From Candidatus Poribacteria bacterium (GTDB lineage Bacteria; Poribacteria; WGA-4E; WGA-3G), in contig JAJEET010000065.1 of NCBI GenBank assembly GCA_022820835.1, positions 1-64,000 on the forward strand: a stretch of 64,000 bases of DNA, in the 5' to 3' direction. Numbering within the stretch: position 1 is the stretch's first letter; each line of letters starts with the position of its first letter. The notes under the pieces were generated by a model. The model was not told where the DNA came from, did not search any database, and saw only the letters and a list, made by a program, of their open reading frames with translations. Below, in pieces: positions 17,686 through 27,139 of this stretch. Both the position numbers and the translations under genes were made by a program.

Positions 17686-17801
17686 GCAATAAATTGTTCG
17701 TAATCCAAAAACCTATAACTTCGATTCTCGGGGGATTAATAATTTTGCTAATTCGGAATTAAAATGCTAATCTTCTTGAGGAATAGAGAAAGGACATTAC
17801 A

Positions 17802-18059
17802 ATGTTTGTTTGTATAGCTTGCGGCTATTTGTGGAAGGAAGCAGATAACCCACCGGAAGAGTGCCCAGCATGCACGGCACCCAAAGAGAAATACATTCCT
17901 TACGATGACAGAGCGGAACGCTGGGTCAAGCGTGCTGTTGCAGCACACGTTATGTACCCAGACGAAGAAGGCGCAGACCTCCGCGCAGAGAATTCTGCTC
18001 TCTCATCACACATCAGATTCGCCCTCGTGGGGTTACTCGGTGATCTTGCGAAGGAATAG
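17802..18059 (+). CDS. small protein with rubredoxin-like iron/zinc knuckles
   Basis: An 85-residue protein. The first 35 residues form a rubredoxin-type metal site: CIACGY near residue 4 and ECPACTAPK near 20, as in the C-terminal domain of rubrerythrins. The remaining 50 residues are charged and helical, with no recognised domain. It would bind one iron or zinc in the cytoplasm and could shuttle electrons in oxidative-stress defence; there is no neighbouring rubrerythrin to prove it. The start follows AGAAAGGA. It is transcribed alone, with a promoter before it and a hairpin terminator after it. Confidence 0.75.
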   Translation: MFVCIACGYLWKEADNPPEECPACTAPKEKYIPYDDRAERWVKRAVAAHVMYPDEEGADLRAENSALSSHIRFALVGLLGDLAKE

Positions 18060-18067
18060 AGCGAAAG

Positions 18068-18092
18068 AGCCTCGATCATCCAAATCGAGGCT
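18068..18092 (+). terminator. intrinsic terminator-like hairpin
   Basis: AGCCTCGAT (18068-18076) pairs with ATCGAGGCT (18084-18092), loop of 7 nt, followed by TATTTCGT. It lies 8 bp after the rubredoxin-like gene. Confidence 0.6.
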
Positions 18093-18211
18093 TATTTCGT
18101 ATGTGCATTGTGGTCTACACCGCCCCAAAAAGCCCATAGTCGCGTCTTTAACCTACTACGAATAGAAAGGAAGCGGCATTTTCTGAATTAAAAACTGCCG
18201 CTATAAAACGA

Positions 18212-19729
18212 ATGAAAAAGATACGTTATTTGCTGATCCTGTTCCTTATTACCTTGCACGGGATAGCGTCCGCACAAAATCTCGCAGATCGTGTGGTGGA
18301 GCATACCTACCCCAACGGTCTGAAACTATTAATGATCAAGCGCGATACTTCGCCGACGATTGCACCCTACATCCTCTTTAAAGCAGGATCCGTAGATGAA
18401 TCAGACGACACACGAGGTATCGCCCACATGTTAGAACACATGCTGTTTAAAGGCACGAAAACAATTGGCACAAAAGACTTTGAAAAAGAAGCCGTTATCC
18501 TCGCGGAAATTGATAAGATAGGCGATGCGCTTGACATAGAGCGTGCGAAAGGTTCAAGAGCAAATGCTGATAAAATAACTGAATTGGAAGCGGCACTCAA
18601 GGAACAACAAGAACTTGCGAAAGCGTGGATTGTTCAAGGAGAGTATACCGAAATCTATACGCAGCACGGCAGTACCGGTTTCAACGCTGGAACCTCTGTT
18701 GACTACACGATCTATACTGTGGAGTTGCCATCTAACAAATTAGAATTGTGGGCGATGCTTGAGTCGGATCGGCTCAAGAATGCTGTTTTGCGAGAATTTT
18801 ACGTAGAGCGCGAAGCAGTGAAAGAGGAACGCCGGATGCGGGTTGACACACAACCCGGTGGTAAACTCTATGAACAGTTTATCGCTGCAGCTTTTACAAC
18901 ACATCCTTATGGTATGCCGATTATCGGGTGGCCCTCAGATATTGCGATGCTCAATCGTCGCAAAGCGCAAGAATTCTTCAAGGTCCACTATGCACCGAAT
19001 AACTCCGTCATGGTGATTGTCGGCAATATTGACATCGACAAAACAATCGCGCTGGTAGAGAAATATTTCGGCGATATACCGTCACAACCACTTCCGAGTG
19101 AAGTGACAACTGTCGAGCCGCAGCAGGAAGGTGAACGTCGCATTGAAGTCGAATTCGATGCCGAACCGCAACTGATGATTGGCTATCATAAACCGACGAT
19201 CCCACATTTTGATGATTATGTCCTCGATATGATTAGCGCGATACTCTCTGATGGACGCACCTCTCGCTTTTACAAGAACATCGTTGAGGAAGGGATAGCT
19301 GTCTCTGCTAATTCAATAAACGGCTATCCAGGAGCACGTTATAATAATCTGTTTTTCATAAGCGGTACACCCCGCTCACCACACACGACAGTTGACGTTG
19401 AAGAAGTAATCTATGCCGAGTTGGAACGGCTTAAGACTGAACCTGTCGCGGAAAAGGAGTTTAAGCGTATCCTTAAACAGGTTGATGCCAATTTCATTCG
19501 GAATCTCAGTTCCAACGCTGGGATGGCACAGCAATTGGCTTTCTTTGAAGGGATCGCCGGCGATTGGCGTTATGTACTTGACTGGCGCGAGAACATGTAT
19601 AAGATTACACCAGAGGACATCATGAGAGTCGCGAAAACCTATTTTACAAAAAGTAACCGCACCGTCGGCACACTCATTAAGAAAGAGGACGCAGCCCCCG
19701 CCGGTGATGAATCGGAGGGTTATGAATAA
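18212..19729 (+). CDS. M16 zinc metallopeptidase, active subunit
   Basis: A 505-residue exported M16 (pitrilysin-type) peptidase. Signal peptide at residues 1-22 (YLLILFLITLHGIASAQ). The inverted zinc motif HxxEH is present as AHMLEHMLFKGT near residue 71, and the downstream ligand Glu lies in ERRM-flanked EEVKEE-like context (VEREAVKEERRM). An inserted charged helical segment (about 95-145) separates the two halves of the motif region. M16 peptidases of this size work in pairs with an inactive partner, and here the partner follows directly with a one-base overlap. It probably degrades peptides in the periplasm. Confidence 0.88.
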   Translation: MKKIRYLLILFLITLHGIASAQNLADRVVEHTYPNGLKLLMIKRDTSPTIAPYILFKAGSVDESDDTRGIAHMLEHMLFKGTKTIGTKDFEKEAVILAEIDKIGDALDIERAKGSRANADKITELEAALKEQQELAKAWIVQGEYTEIYTQHGSTGFNAGTSVDYTIYTVELPSNKLELWAMLESDRLKNAVLREFYVEREAVKEERRMRVDTQPGGKLYEQFIAAAFTTHPYGMPIIGWPSDIAMLNRRKAQEFFKVHYAPNNSVMVIVGNIDIDKTIALVEKYFGDIPSQPLPSEVTTVEPQQEGERRIEVEFDAEPQLMIGYHKPTIPHFDDYVLDMISAILSDGRTSRFYKNIVEEGIAVSANSINGYPGARYNNLFFISGTPRSPHTTVDVEEVIYAELERLKTEPVAEKEFKRILKQVDANFIRNLSSNAGMAQQLAFFEGIAGDWRYVLDWRENMYKITPEDIMRVAKTYFTKSNRTVGTLIKKEDAAPAGDESEGYE

Positions 19730-21876
19730 TGAACGAACGAATTTCTACGGGACTTGCCATCACGACACTGATTGTTTGCCTCATCGTTTGGGGCATCCCG
19801 TCTACATTTGCGAAACCGCACGAAGAACTCACCTTTGAACCTATTACCTTTAAACCCCCGGTTCCAGAAAAGCGGACACTCTCAAATGGAATGACGCTTT
19901 ATCTGATTGAAGACCATGAGTTACCACTATTCAATATCAACGGCTTGATTAAAACTGGAGATATCTATGATCCTGCGGATAAAATCGGGTTGGCAGCTAT
20001 CTTTTCAAGTGTAATGCGAACCGGCGGCACGGTGTCGCGGGAGCCGGATGCATTGAATGAGGAATTGGAATCCATGGCGGCTGCCGTTGAAGTCGGTATG
20101 TCCCGTGAATATGGGACAGTTAACCTTTCAACGCTTGCAGAGGACATCGAAAAGGGATTAGAAATCTTTGCTGATGTACTCAGAAACCCTGCCTTTCGTG
20201 AGGACAAATTGGAACTTCGCAAGCAGCAAGCCGTTGAAGGTATCCGCCGACGGAATGACAATCCTATCCAACTCGCGTGGCGTAACTTCTCTGCCTTGCT
20301 CTATGGAACCGACCACCCGTTCGGATGGTATTCTGAGATTGAAAACATAGAAAGTATCACTGTGAACGATCTCAAAGCCTTTCATACGAAGTATTACCAT
20401 CCCAATAACATGATGCTTGCGATTACCGGCGATTTTGAAACAGAAACCTTGATCCCGCAACTTGAAAAGGTGTTTGAGGGATGGGAATCCACAGAAATTA
20501 CATTCCCTGACGTTCCAACAATAGATGCCGTTTCAGAGCCATCCGTTAATTACATCTTCAAAGACCTCCCGCAGTCGGTCATGCTCATCGGACATTTCGG
20601 TATCAAACGCACCCCCGATTTCCCGGATTATTTCGCACTCCGTGTCATGAATGATATACTTGGTGAAGGCGGTTTCACCTCGCGTCTCATGACGGAAGTA
20701 CGTGAGAAGCACGGTCTCGCCTACATGGTAGGCAGCATCATGCAAACAACCTACTACACGAATCCGGGGGAATGGTTCGCTTATTCACAAACCCGTACAG
20801 ACAAAACAGCCGAGGCGATCTCGCTCATTATTGATGTCGTCAAGGGACTCCGAGATGCACCTGTGCCAGAAGCAGAACTCCAACGCACGAAAGACTCGCT
20901 CATTAATTCGTTTGTCTTCGGATTTGAGAGCAGCGCGCAAATCGCATTTCAGCAGATGATGCTCGCTTATCGTGGTTTTAGCCCCGATTTCCTTGAGACG
21001 TTTACCGATAACATCGCTAAGGTAACAGCAGAAGATGTACAGGCAGTCGCACAGAAGTATCTCCATCCCGATGCACTGACGATTGTCACCGTCGGGAATA
21101 AGGAAAACTTCGACCGCCCCCTCGATGAATTCGGAATGGTCAACGAAATTGAGATAGCGCAACCCGAACCGCCGCCCGCAGAACCAATGCCTGAAGCAAG
21201 CGAAGCGGAAATGATGAAAGCCAAAGAAATCCTCGCTGCAGCAGTTGCGGCGCACGGTGGACTTGAGAAACTGCAAACAGTGAAGAATTTGGTTATTGAG
21301 GCACAGGTAATGGGTAATACGCCCCAAGGACCGATGCAGATAGACGGTACATCATACTACGTCTACCCTGACAAATATAGGCAGGATTTGAAACTGCCTC
21401 AGGGCGAAATGGCTTATATCTTTGATGGCACATCTGGTTTTGCGATAACACCAATGGGGAATCAACCTATGCCCCCCCAAATGGCTTCCACCTTCAAAGA
21501 TGCGATTTTCCGCGAAACTCTATGGTTATTACCGAATTTGTCACAAAACGATATTCCGCTCCAGTATGCTGGCACAGAAGAGGTGGACGGTAAACCTGCC
21601 TCCATTTTGCTGGTCCCGCAGCCATCTGGCGAGATGCTGAGGCTCTTTGTGAGTGACGATACGCACTATGTCGTGAAACTATCTTACCGCGAAACAGCTC
21701 AAGGAACTGCTGTTATCCGAGAGACATATATGAAGGATTACCGCGACGTTGATGGCGTTAAAGTACCATATCATATTGTGCAGAATGTGGAAGGTCAGCT
21801 CTTTAGCGAGAGCAAGGTAACGAACGTCACATTGAACGCTGAACTTGAGGAATCACTATTCCAGGAGCCAGAGTGA
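19729..21876 (+). CDS. M16 peptidase, inactive partner with C-terminal lipoprotein-sorting-like domain
   Basis: A 715-residue exported protein. Signal segment at 9-27. Residues about 45-480 form the second M16 subunit; at the position of HxxEH it reads LAAIFSSVMRTGG, so the zinc site is missing, as expected for the non-catalytic half. After a Pro/Glu-rich linker (about 480-495, PEPPPAEPMPEA) a further 220 residues begin AAVAAHGGLEKLQTVKN and resemble LolA/outer-membrane-lipoprotein-sorting-type folds found fused to some M16 proteins. Start ATG overlaps the stop of the active subunit (TAATG), giving coupled, equal synthesis. Confidence 0.85.
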   Translation: MNERISTGLAITTLIVCLIVWGIPSTFAKPHEELTFEPITFKPPVPEKRTLSNGMTLYLIEDHELPLFNINGLIKTGDIYDPADKIGLAAIFSSVMRTGGTVSREPDALNEELESMAAAVEVGMSREYGTVNLSTLAEDIEKGLEIFADVLRNPAFREDKLELRKQQAVEGIRRRNDNPIQLAWRNFSALLYGTDHPFGWYSEIENIESITVNDLKAFHTKYYHPNNMMLAITGDFETETLIPQLEKVFEGWESTEITFPDVPTIDAVSEPSVNYIFKDLPQSVMLIGHFGIKRTPDFPDYFALRVMNDILGEGGFTSRLMTEVREKHGLAYMVGSIMQTTYYTNPGEWFAYSQTRTDKTAEAISLIIDVVKGLRDAPVPEAELQRTKDSLINSFVFGFESSAQIAFQQMMLAYRGFSPDFLETFTDNIAKVTAEDVQAVAQKYLHPDALTIVTVGNKENFDRPLDEFGMVNEIEIAQPEPPPAEPMPEASEAEMMKAKEILAAAVAAHGGLEKLQTVKNLVIEAQVMGNTPQGPMQIDGTSYYVYPDKYRQDLKLPQGEMAYIFDGTSGFAITPMGNQPMPPQMASTFKDAIFRETLWLLPNLSQNDIPLQYAGTEEVDGKPASILLVPQPSGEMLRLFVSDDTHYVVKLSYRETAQGTAVIRETYMKDYRDVDGVKVPYHIVQNVEGQLFSESKVTNVTLNAELEESLFQEPE

Positions 21877-22655
21877 AGACGTTAGATTTACGCGTCCGCT
21901 ACTTTCAGGATAGTACACCAGCAGATGTACCGTGCCGCGAAACGGCGTTCATCCGACGTGAGTTTGAGATGCCGTTGCCGGTTGATGAGACGGCATTGGT
22001 TCTGGTCGATTTATGGAACGTGCATTTCATTGAGAGCTGGATAGAACGCGCCGCCCGGATAACAACGGAGTGCGTTGTGCCTGTAATAGACACCGCGCGG
22101 AAAGCCGGTTTGACAATCGTTCATGCACCTTCTCCGCCGGTAGCAGCACAGTATCCGCAACTCAAACGGCACAAACCGCCTGAATCGTCCGCGCCTTCGG
22201 CGTGGCCACCCTCCGATTTCCGAAGTCGTGCGGGTGACTACGCCGTTTATCGCGGTCCGCGCAGCCAACCGCCGGGGATCAGTGTGCATTGGGACAAGCT
22301 CGCCTCACAACTCGCTGTCTCTCCCGCGATTGATATACAAGATGATGACTTTGTTATCGCCACGGGGCAGCAGTTGCATGAACTGATCGAAGAGCGGCGT
22401 ATCCTACATCTAATTTTTGCCGGTTTCGCAACGAATTGGTGTGTACTGGGTAGGGATTACGGGATCCGATCAATGTCAAGATATGGTTACAATATCGTGC
22501 TACTCCGCGACGCTACAACAGGTGTGGAATTTCCCGATACCTACGATAATCTCTTCACGACAGAGATCGCCATTCGGGAAGTAGAGCAGCAGTACGGATT
22601 CAGTGCATCAAACGCCGATTTCTTTGCGGCGGTTGAGAAACTTCCTGGATTATGA
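21873..22655 (+). CDS. isochorismatase-like cysteine hydrolase
   Basis: A 260-residue member of the isochorismatase/nicotinamidase fold. Visible: Asp in LVLVDLWNVHF near residue 48 and the nucleophile Cys in FATNWCVLGRDYG near 189, preceded by a cis-peptide-type GFA turn. I could not place the third catalytic residue (Lys) with confidence. Members hydrolyse amides or vinyl ethers of small metabolites; the substrate here is unknown. It starts with GTG overlapping the stop of the M16 partner (GTGA) with AGGAG in front, so it is in the same operon. Its own stop overlaps the ATG of the toxin gene. Confidence 0.82.
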   Translation: MKTLDLRVRYFQDSTPADVPCRETAFIRREFEMPLPVDETALVLVDLWNVHFIESWIERAARITTECVVPVIDTARKAGLTIVHAPSPPVAAQYPQLKRHKPPESSAPSAWPPSDFRSRAGDYAVYRGPRSQPPGISVHWDKLASQLAVSPAIDIQDDDFVIATGQQLHELIEERRILHLIFAGFATNWCVLGRDYGIRSMSRYGYNIVLLRDATTGVEFPDTYDNLFTTEIAIREVEQQYGFSASNADFFAAVEKLPGL

Positions 22656-23007
22656 GTAGAGATCCTATTCTTAGTGTTGTCTTTTTTGTACCGATGTGGG
22701 CCGAATGCCTGTACAGCAATGGCTTAAAAGTCTTGATGACGCAGATAGAAAGGCTATTGGAGAAGACATAAGACTTGTGCAATTTGGTTGGCCCTTAGGT
22801 ATGCCTCTTGTTAGGAAGATGGAAACACATCTATGGGAAATTCGCAGTCGTCTCAAAAGAAGACGTATCGCACGGGTGCTTTTTACTGTGGAAGGTAACA
22901 AGATGGTCCTTCTGCATGGTTTCATCAAAAAATCTCAAAAGATACCTCGGACGGATTTGAATTTGGCACGTGAGCGAAGAAATTTATGGCAAAGTAGGAG
23001 AATTTAG
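22652..23007 (+). pseudogene. HigB-like (Gp49-type) toxin with a frameshift near the 5' end
   Basis: The continuous frame 22696-23007 (GTG start) encodes the body of a RelE/HigB-superfamily mRNA-cleaving toxin: PVQQWLKSLDDADRKAIG, GMPLVRKMETHLWEIRSR, RIARVLFTVEGNKMVLLHGF. Family members start with a VVFF-type strand that is missing from this frame. It is found in the neighbouring frame from the ATG at 22652 (DPILSVVFF), which overlaps the hydrolase stop. A single missing base at or just after the T6 run (22682-22687) would join them into a normal 118-residue toxin. It may be true decay, a sequencing error or, less likely, frameshifting. The antitoxin follows by one base. Confidence 0.7.
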
Positions 23008-23008
23008 C

Positions 23009-23356
23009 ATGAATAAATATGAAGGGGACAATTTTGAGGATTTTCTCGCAGCGGAAGGTATCCTTGAAGATGTAACAGAACGCGCCCTCAAACGATTGTT
23101 GGCATTAGAAATTGAGGATATGGTAAACGCAGCGAATGTGAGGAGAGCAAGCGCTGCCGAGACCATAGGTACAGCTCCTGCACAATTGAATCACTATTTG
23201 TTTGACGTGGACAACGTTGTTATTTCCTCAGAACTGTTGAATGATTTTGCTGTTGAGGCAACGGAGCTGAAGACCGAACCTGTCCATTTAAATAATCTTT
23301 TGTTTGATTTGGAAGAATTGTTAGATCGCTACTTTTCCGAAAAAGTAGCTGCCTGA
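23009..23356 (+). CDS. antitoxin (HigA/XRE-like) partner of the HigB-like toxin
   Basis: A 115-residue acidic protein with a helix-turn-helix-like core (ALKRLLALEIEDMVNA, then SAAETIGTAPAQLNHYL), as in XRE-type antitoxins of toxin-first HigBA pairs. It would neutralise the toxin and repress the operon. An upstream start at 22970 would add 13 residues, but the ATG at 23009 follows AGGAG with good spacing and begins one base after the toxin stop, so it is preferred. The C-terminal 45 residues are acidic and Leu-rich and may wrap the toxin. Assignment rests on gene order and the HTH pattern. Confidence 0.65.
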   Translation: MNKYEGDNFEDFLAAEGILEDVTERALKRLLALEIEDMVNAANVRRASAAETIGTAPAQLNHYLFDVDNVVISSELLNDFAVEATELKTEPVHLNNLLFDLEELLDRYFSEKVAA

Positions 23357-23369
23357 AAGAGGAATCAAA

Positions 23370-23699
23370 ATGACCACAGAAACAAAATTTTTTATTCCTA
23401 AAGCGAAAGATGATGCCCAAGCAGAGGAAGTCTGGGAATCTGTTAAGAAATTTGCGGAAGAGACACTGGACTGGGACGTCTCAGATAGACGTATTTTCAG
23501 TATTGCCTATCAGAAACGCGGCGAAGACTATTATGTAGAAGTAGGGAAACCAGATCCGCGTAACAAAGAACTTGTGGTTGCAATATTTGAGTCAATGACT
23601 TATCTTATATGTACGCCGAACCGTGGTGTACTGCGAGGTATGCCACTTTTGATAGCGGAATCAGAATTGACAGATATTACAGATTTCCCACCGAGTTAG
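23370..23699 (+). CDS. unknown 109-residue soluble protein
   Basis: Not recognised. A mixed alpha/beta pattern: FFIPKAKDDAQAEEVWESVKKFAEE is a strand-helix unit, followed by RIFSIAYQKRGEDYYVEVG, and a strand pair VVAIFESMTYLICTPNRGVL. No signal or membrane segment. A good ribosome site (AGAGG) precedes ATG 23370, 13 bp after the antitoxin stop, so it belongs to the same transcript. Start and frame look real from codon use and spacing. It might be a single-domain effector or a housekeeping unknown; there is no evidence that it belongs to the toxin-antitoxin module. Confidence 0.65.
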   Translation: MTTETKFFIPKAKDDAQAEEVWESVKKFAEETLDWDVSDRRIFSIAYQKRGEDYYVEVGKPDPRNKELVVAIFESMTYLICTPNRGVLRGMPLLIAESELTDITDFPPS

Positions 23700-23792
23700 G
23701 AATTCTCCAAAGGCGTAAGTACATCATGAGAAGCAAAATTATTAACATATTGCTGGTAGTTTGGATTACTTTCTCCATCTACATGAAGGGTT

Positions 23793-26700
23793 CTAATCAT
23801 CTGCTGGGACTGCATTACCTAATAGGTCTTCGTCTGAAACGGTTCGGAAACGTTCCTCTGGATTTCTCAGAACGAGACCTCGTAAGTCCGATGTAATCGC
23901 GTAGAGTGCAGGCATCACAAACAGCGTCATTGCGGTTGCAACGGCGAGTCCGAAAATGATCGTATACGCCATCGGCATCCATATAGGCGATTTGCCACCT
24001 AATCCGATTGCCATTGGAATAAGTCCAAAGATCGTCGTTAATGAAGTGAGAATAATCGGACGGAGTCGGATGCTACCGCCTTTCAAGATGGCGTACCACT
24101 TGTTGTAGCCGCGTTCTCGGTATTTATTGATAAAATCTATGAGCACAATCGAATCGTTGACGACAATCCCTGAAAGTGCAACGATACCAAACATCGCGAC
24201 GATGCTAAGTGTCGCATCGGAAAGTAGGAGTCCTACCATCGCACCGATCATACCGAACGGCACCGCGAACATAATGATAATCGGTTGTATAAACGACCTG
24301 AATTGTGCACCCAATACCACATAAATTAGCAACAGCCCAACAATGAACAACTTCCACAACTCGGAAAAGGATTCTGTAATTTCATCGAAAACGCCTCGAA
24401 AATCGAGTTGGTATCCTGGGTACAGTGCCTCAACATTGGCAAAGGCACCCTTTAACGCTTGATCCACTTCAAATGGCGTTGTTTTCTGTCTATCAACGGA
24501 GGCATAAACCGTAATTGCGCGTTCTCCATCGAATCGATGGATATCTGCGTATCCTTTTTCCACCACGATGTTCGCAACATCCTTGAGTGGAACAATCGCA
24601 CCGGTGGGTATTGCAATCAAGAGATTATTAAGTTCAGCAAGATTTGTAAGTGCGTCTTCCTCATATTTGACGATGACATTAATCGCCTCGTCTGCTTCAC
24701 GATAGGTTGTAACTTTAGCCCCATCAATCGCCGTCCGAACGGTTTGTGCAACCTGAAACGTCGTTAATCCATATTGATATGCTTTCTCCTGATTCAAGTA
24801 GATGTGCAGTTCAGATTTTCCGATGCTGAAGTCATCCCGGATATCGTAAACGCCGTCCATCTGAATGAGCTCTGTCTTGAGAACGTCAGTGAGTTCAATC
24901 AGATTCTCAAATCTCGGTCCTTTTACTCTGACCCTCACATCTGCGACTTGTGGTGCACCCCCATCCTGTGTGACAAAACCCAGCCGCTCAATTCCACTAA
25001 TTGTGGCGGTTTTCGTCCGTAGTTCTGCGATGATCTCATCCACACCTCGGGTGCGTTCTTGCTTTGGTGTGAGCTCGACGATGACCTCTCCTAAATTTGA
25101 ACCGTAGGTAACACTTCTTCTTATCAAACCTGACATAAATGTGTGTAAACCGACATTGCTGACAACCGCATCAACCTCAACTGATGGAAGTCTTTTAGCC
25201 ATCTCTTCAATTTGGACAATTACTTCTGTTGTTTCCTGTATACCGTAGGAAGGAGGCATCTCGGCTTGGACATAAAATTGTGGGAACTCTTCACCAGGGA
25301 AGAGTTCCCTGTCAAGAACAAAGAATGCCCCGATGCACGCAACCAATCCGAAAAAGAGGACACTACCTACAAACGCATATCGGTATCGAATGGTTATTTT
25401 TAGGATCCTAACATATCGGTTCCGAATTAATTCAAAAAACATAGCAAACCATACGAAAAAGCCGACAATGCGGACACCGAGGGCGAAACCCCTCGGAGAC
25501 TCGGTTCGGAGATTTTCAAGCCTGCTGCGTCCTGTGCGAATTTTGGTACTTCCCCATTCAGCGACGTGTGCCGGTAAAATGACGAAGACCTCAAAAAGAG
25601 ATGCTATCAACACCAGAATCGCCATAACCGGCACGATCCGCATAAACTGTCCAGTAACACCAGACATGAACATCAACGGTCCAAAAGCACAGATTGTCGT
25701 CAAACTTGCCGCTACAACGGGCCAACCGACCTCTCCTGCACCGCGAATAGCGGCAACTTTTGGAGATAATCCAGACTCAATATACCGATAGATATTCTCT
25801 ATGACAACAATAGCGTCATCAACAACGATGCCAACAACCAAGATAAGCCCAAACAAGGCAACGCCATTTAGCGTATAACCAGCAATGGACATAAACCAAA
25901 ATGTTGCCATGAACGCAACCGGTATGCCGAGTGCCGCAAATAGCGCATTCCGCCATCCAATAAAGAGAAGGAGCATTAGCACAACAAGCACCAAACCGAA
26001 AAACGCATTTGTTTCAAGAATTCTCAATCGTTCTTTGAGAACAACGGAATAGTCATTAACAACCGTCAACTCAGCACCTTCAGGGAGATCCGTTCTCCGA
26101 TTGTTGACCAATTCTCGAAGTTTAGCAACCAATGCAATTGTGTTGCCCTCAGTCTTCTTTTGCACACTCAGACTAATCGAAGGTTGTCCATCAATTCGCG
26201 ATAGTGTTCGCACCGCCTCGTAGGTATCAGAGATCGTTGCAACATCTTTCAGACGGAGAAGCGTACCTATCGGCTGAACAGTGATGAGAGTTTCGCCAAT
26301 AGTGTCCAAATCGGTGAATTCTCCCATCGTTCGGATCATGAATTCTGTGCCTCCCAGTTCCATGGTGCCGGCGGGGAGATTCAAGTTGTTTGCTCCGAGC
26401 GCGGTAATGACCGCTGAAATTGGGAGTCGATATGCCTTCAACCGATCCGGGTTCACCTCAATCCATATTTCCCTCTCACGGAGACCTGCCATTCGAACAG
26501 AGGCGATGTTTTTGATGTCCGAGATCTCGTTTTTGAGATTTTCAGCAATATTCCGCATCTGCGTTTCCGCAATATTTCCACCGACAACAATCGTCAAAAT
26601 AGGAAAACCAAATGAAATATCAAATTCGTCAACCCTCGGATCATCTAAAATCTCCTCTGGCAACTCATTTACCTGCTCAACAGCGGTGCGTAGGTTTTCA

Positions 26701-27023
26701 AGCTCCTTGTCAAAATCCCGGTCGCTTATCTCCTCAAAATCGACAAAGATAACAGAACGCCCCTCTGAAGAGGTAGAAAACAATAGGTCAACTTTGTTGA
26801 CGTTCTCCTCAATAGCATCTTCAATAGAAGCAGTGACAAGCTTTTCAACTTCTTCTGGGGATGCTCCCGGATATAGCGTTGTCACAACTGCGCTCTGAAC
26901 TGAGACTTCTGGGGTGAGTTCCCGCGGTAGGTTTATCCATGCGTACAACCCAAAAACGATGATGATTAGCATCAACATGTTCGCTAAGACAGGATTGTTT
27001 ACGGATAACTTAGGGATAGACAT
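23793..27023 (-). CDS. RND efflux permease, second tandem copy
   Basis: A 1076-residue inner-membrane proton-driven pump of the AcrB/HAE1 type, with 12 expected membrane segments and two large periplasmic loops. Visible: N-terminal MSIPKLSVNNPVLANMLM, TM4 segment VVGIVVDDAIVVIENIYR with the paired Asp of the proton relay, and TM10-11 GIVALSGIVVNDSIVLIDF. An upstream in-frame ATG (27095) would add 24 residues with no family match; the start at 27023 gives the same length as the neighbour and is chosen. It is closely related along its full length to the gene at 27140-30370 and probably forms a mixed trimer with it, as MdtB and MdtC do. Confidence 0.9.
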   Translation of the reverse strand: MSIPKLSVNNPVLANMLMLIIIVFGLYAWINLPRELTPEVSVQSAVVTTLYPGASPEEVEKLVTASIEDAIEENVNKVDLLFSTSSEGRSVIFVDFEEISDRDFDKELENLRTAVEQVNELPEEILDDPRVDEFDISFGFPILTIVVGGNIAETQMRNIAENLKNEISDIKNIASVRMAGLREREIWIEVNPDRLKAYRLPISAVITALGANNLNLPAGTMELGGTEFMIRTMGEFTDLDTIGETLITVQPIGTLLRLKDVATISDTYEAVRTLSRIDGQPSISLSVQKKTEGNTIALVAKLRELVNNRRTDLPEGAELTVVNDYSVVLKERLRILETNAFFGLVLVVLMLLLFIGWRNALFAALGIPVAFMATFWFMSIAGYTLNGVALFGLILVVGIVVDDAIVVIENIYRYIESGLSPKVAAIRGAGEVGWPVVAASLTTICAFGPLMFMSGVTGQFMRIVPVMAILVLIASLFEVFVILPAHVAEWGSTKIRTGRSRLENLRTESPRGFALGVRIVGFFVWFAMFFELIRNRYVRILKITIRYRYAFVGSVLFFGLVACIGAFFVLDRELFPGEEFPQFYVQAEMPPSYGIQETTEVIVQIEEMAKRLPSVEVDAVVSNVGLHTFMSGLIRRSVTYGSNLGEVIVELTPKQERTRGVDEIIAELRTKTATISGIERLGFVTQDGGAPQVADVRVRVKGPRFENLIELTDVLKTELIQMDGVYDIRDDFSIGKSELHIYLNQEKAYQYGLTTFQVAQTVRTAIDGAKVTTYREADEAINVIVKYEEDALTNLAELNNLLIAIPTGAIVPLKDVANIVVEKGYADIHRFDGERAITVYASVDRQKTTPFEVDQALKGAFANVEALYPGYQLDFRGVFDEITESFSELWKLFIVGLLLIYVVLGAQFRSFIQPIIIMFAVPFGMIGAMVGLLLSDATLSIVAMFGIVALSGIVVNDSIVLIDFINKYRERGYNKWYAILKGGSIRLRPIILTSLTTIFGLIPMAIGLGGKSPIWMPMAYTIIFGLAVATAMTLFVMPALYAITSDLRGLVLRNPEERFRTVSDEDLLGNAVPADD

Positions 27024-27103
27024 GGCAATCGGATTTTTCTGTGTCGAATTTGGGGGCTTAGTGTTGACCCGAAAATATTCGTCTACAAGGAACAAAAGTG
27101 TAT

Positions 27104-27129
27104 AAGGCGAGGTCAGGAAACCTCGCCTT
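27104..27129 (-). terminator. hairpin between the two RND genes
   Basis: AAGGCGAGGT (27104-27113) pairs with ACCTCGCCTT (27120-27129), a 10-bp perfect stem with 6-nt loop, 11 bp after the first RND stop. It could lower expression of the second pump or protect the 3' end of the upstream message. Confidence 0.55.
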
Positions 27130-27139
27130 GTGATTCTAC

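Noticed and set aside
22652..22700. Programmed -1 frameshifting for the toxin
   Set aside because: Only a T6 run is present, no clear downstream pseudoknot or stimulatory Shine-Dalgarno was identified; simple base loss or sequencing error is more economical.
23726..23896. Small membrane peptide frame between the unknown 109-residue gene and the RND gene
   Set aside because: Most of it is antisense to the end of the RND gene and the ribosome site is weak.
27024..27095. Upstream start adding 24 residues to the second RND gene
   Set aside because: The added part is hydrophilic, unlike any RND N-terminus, and the paralogue starts at the MSIPK position.
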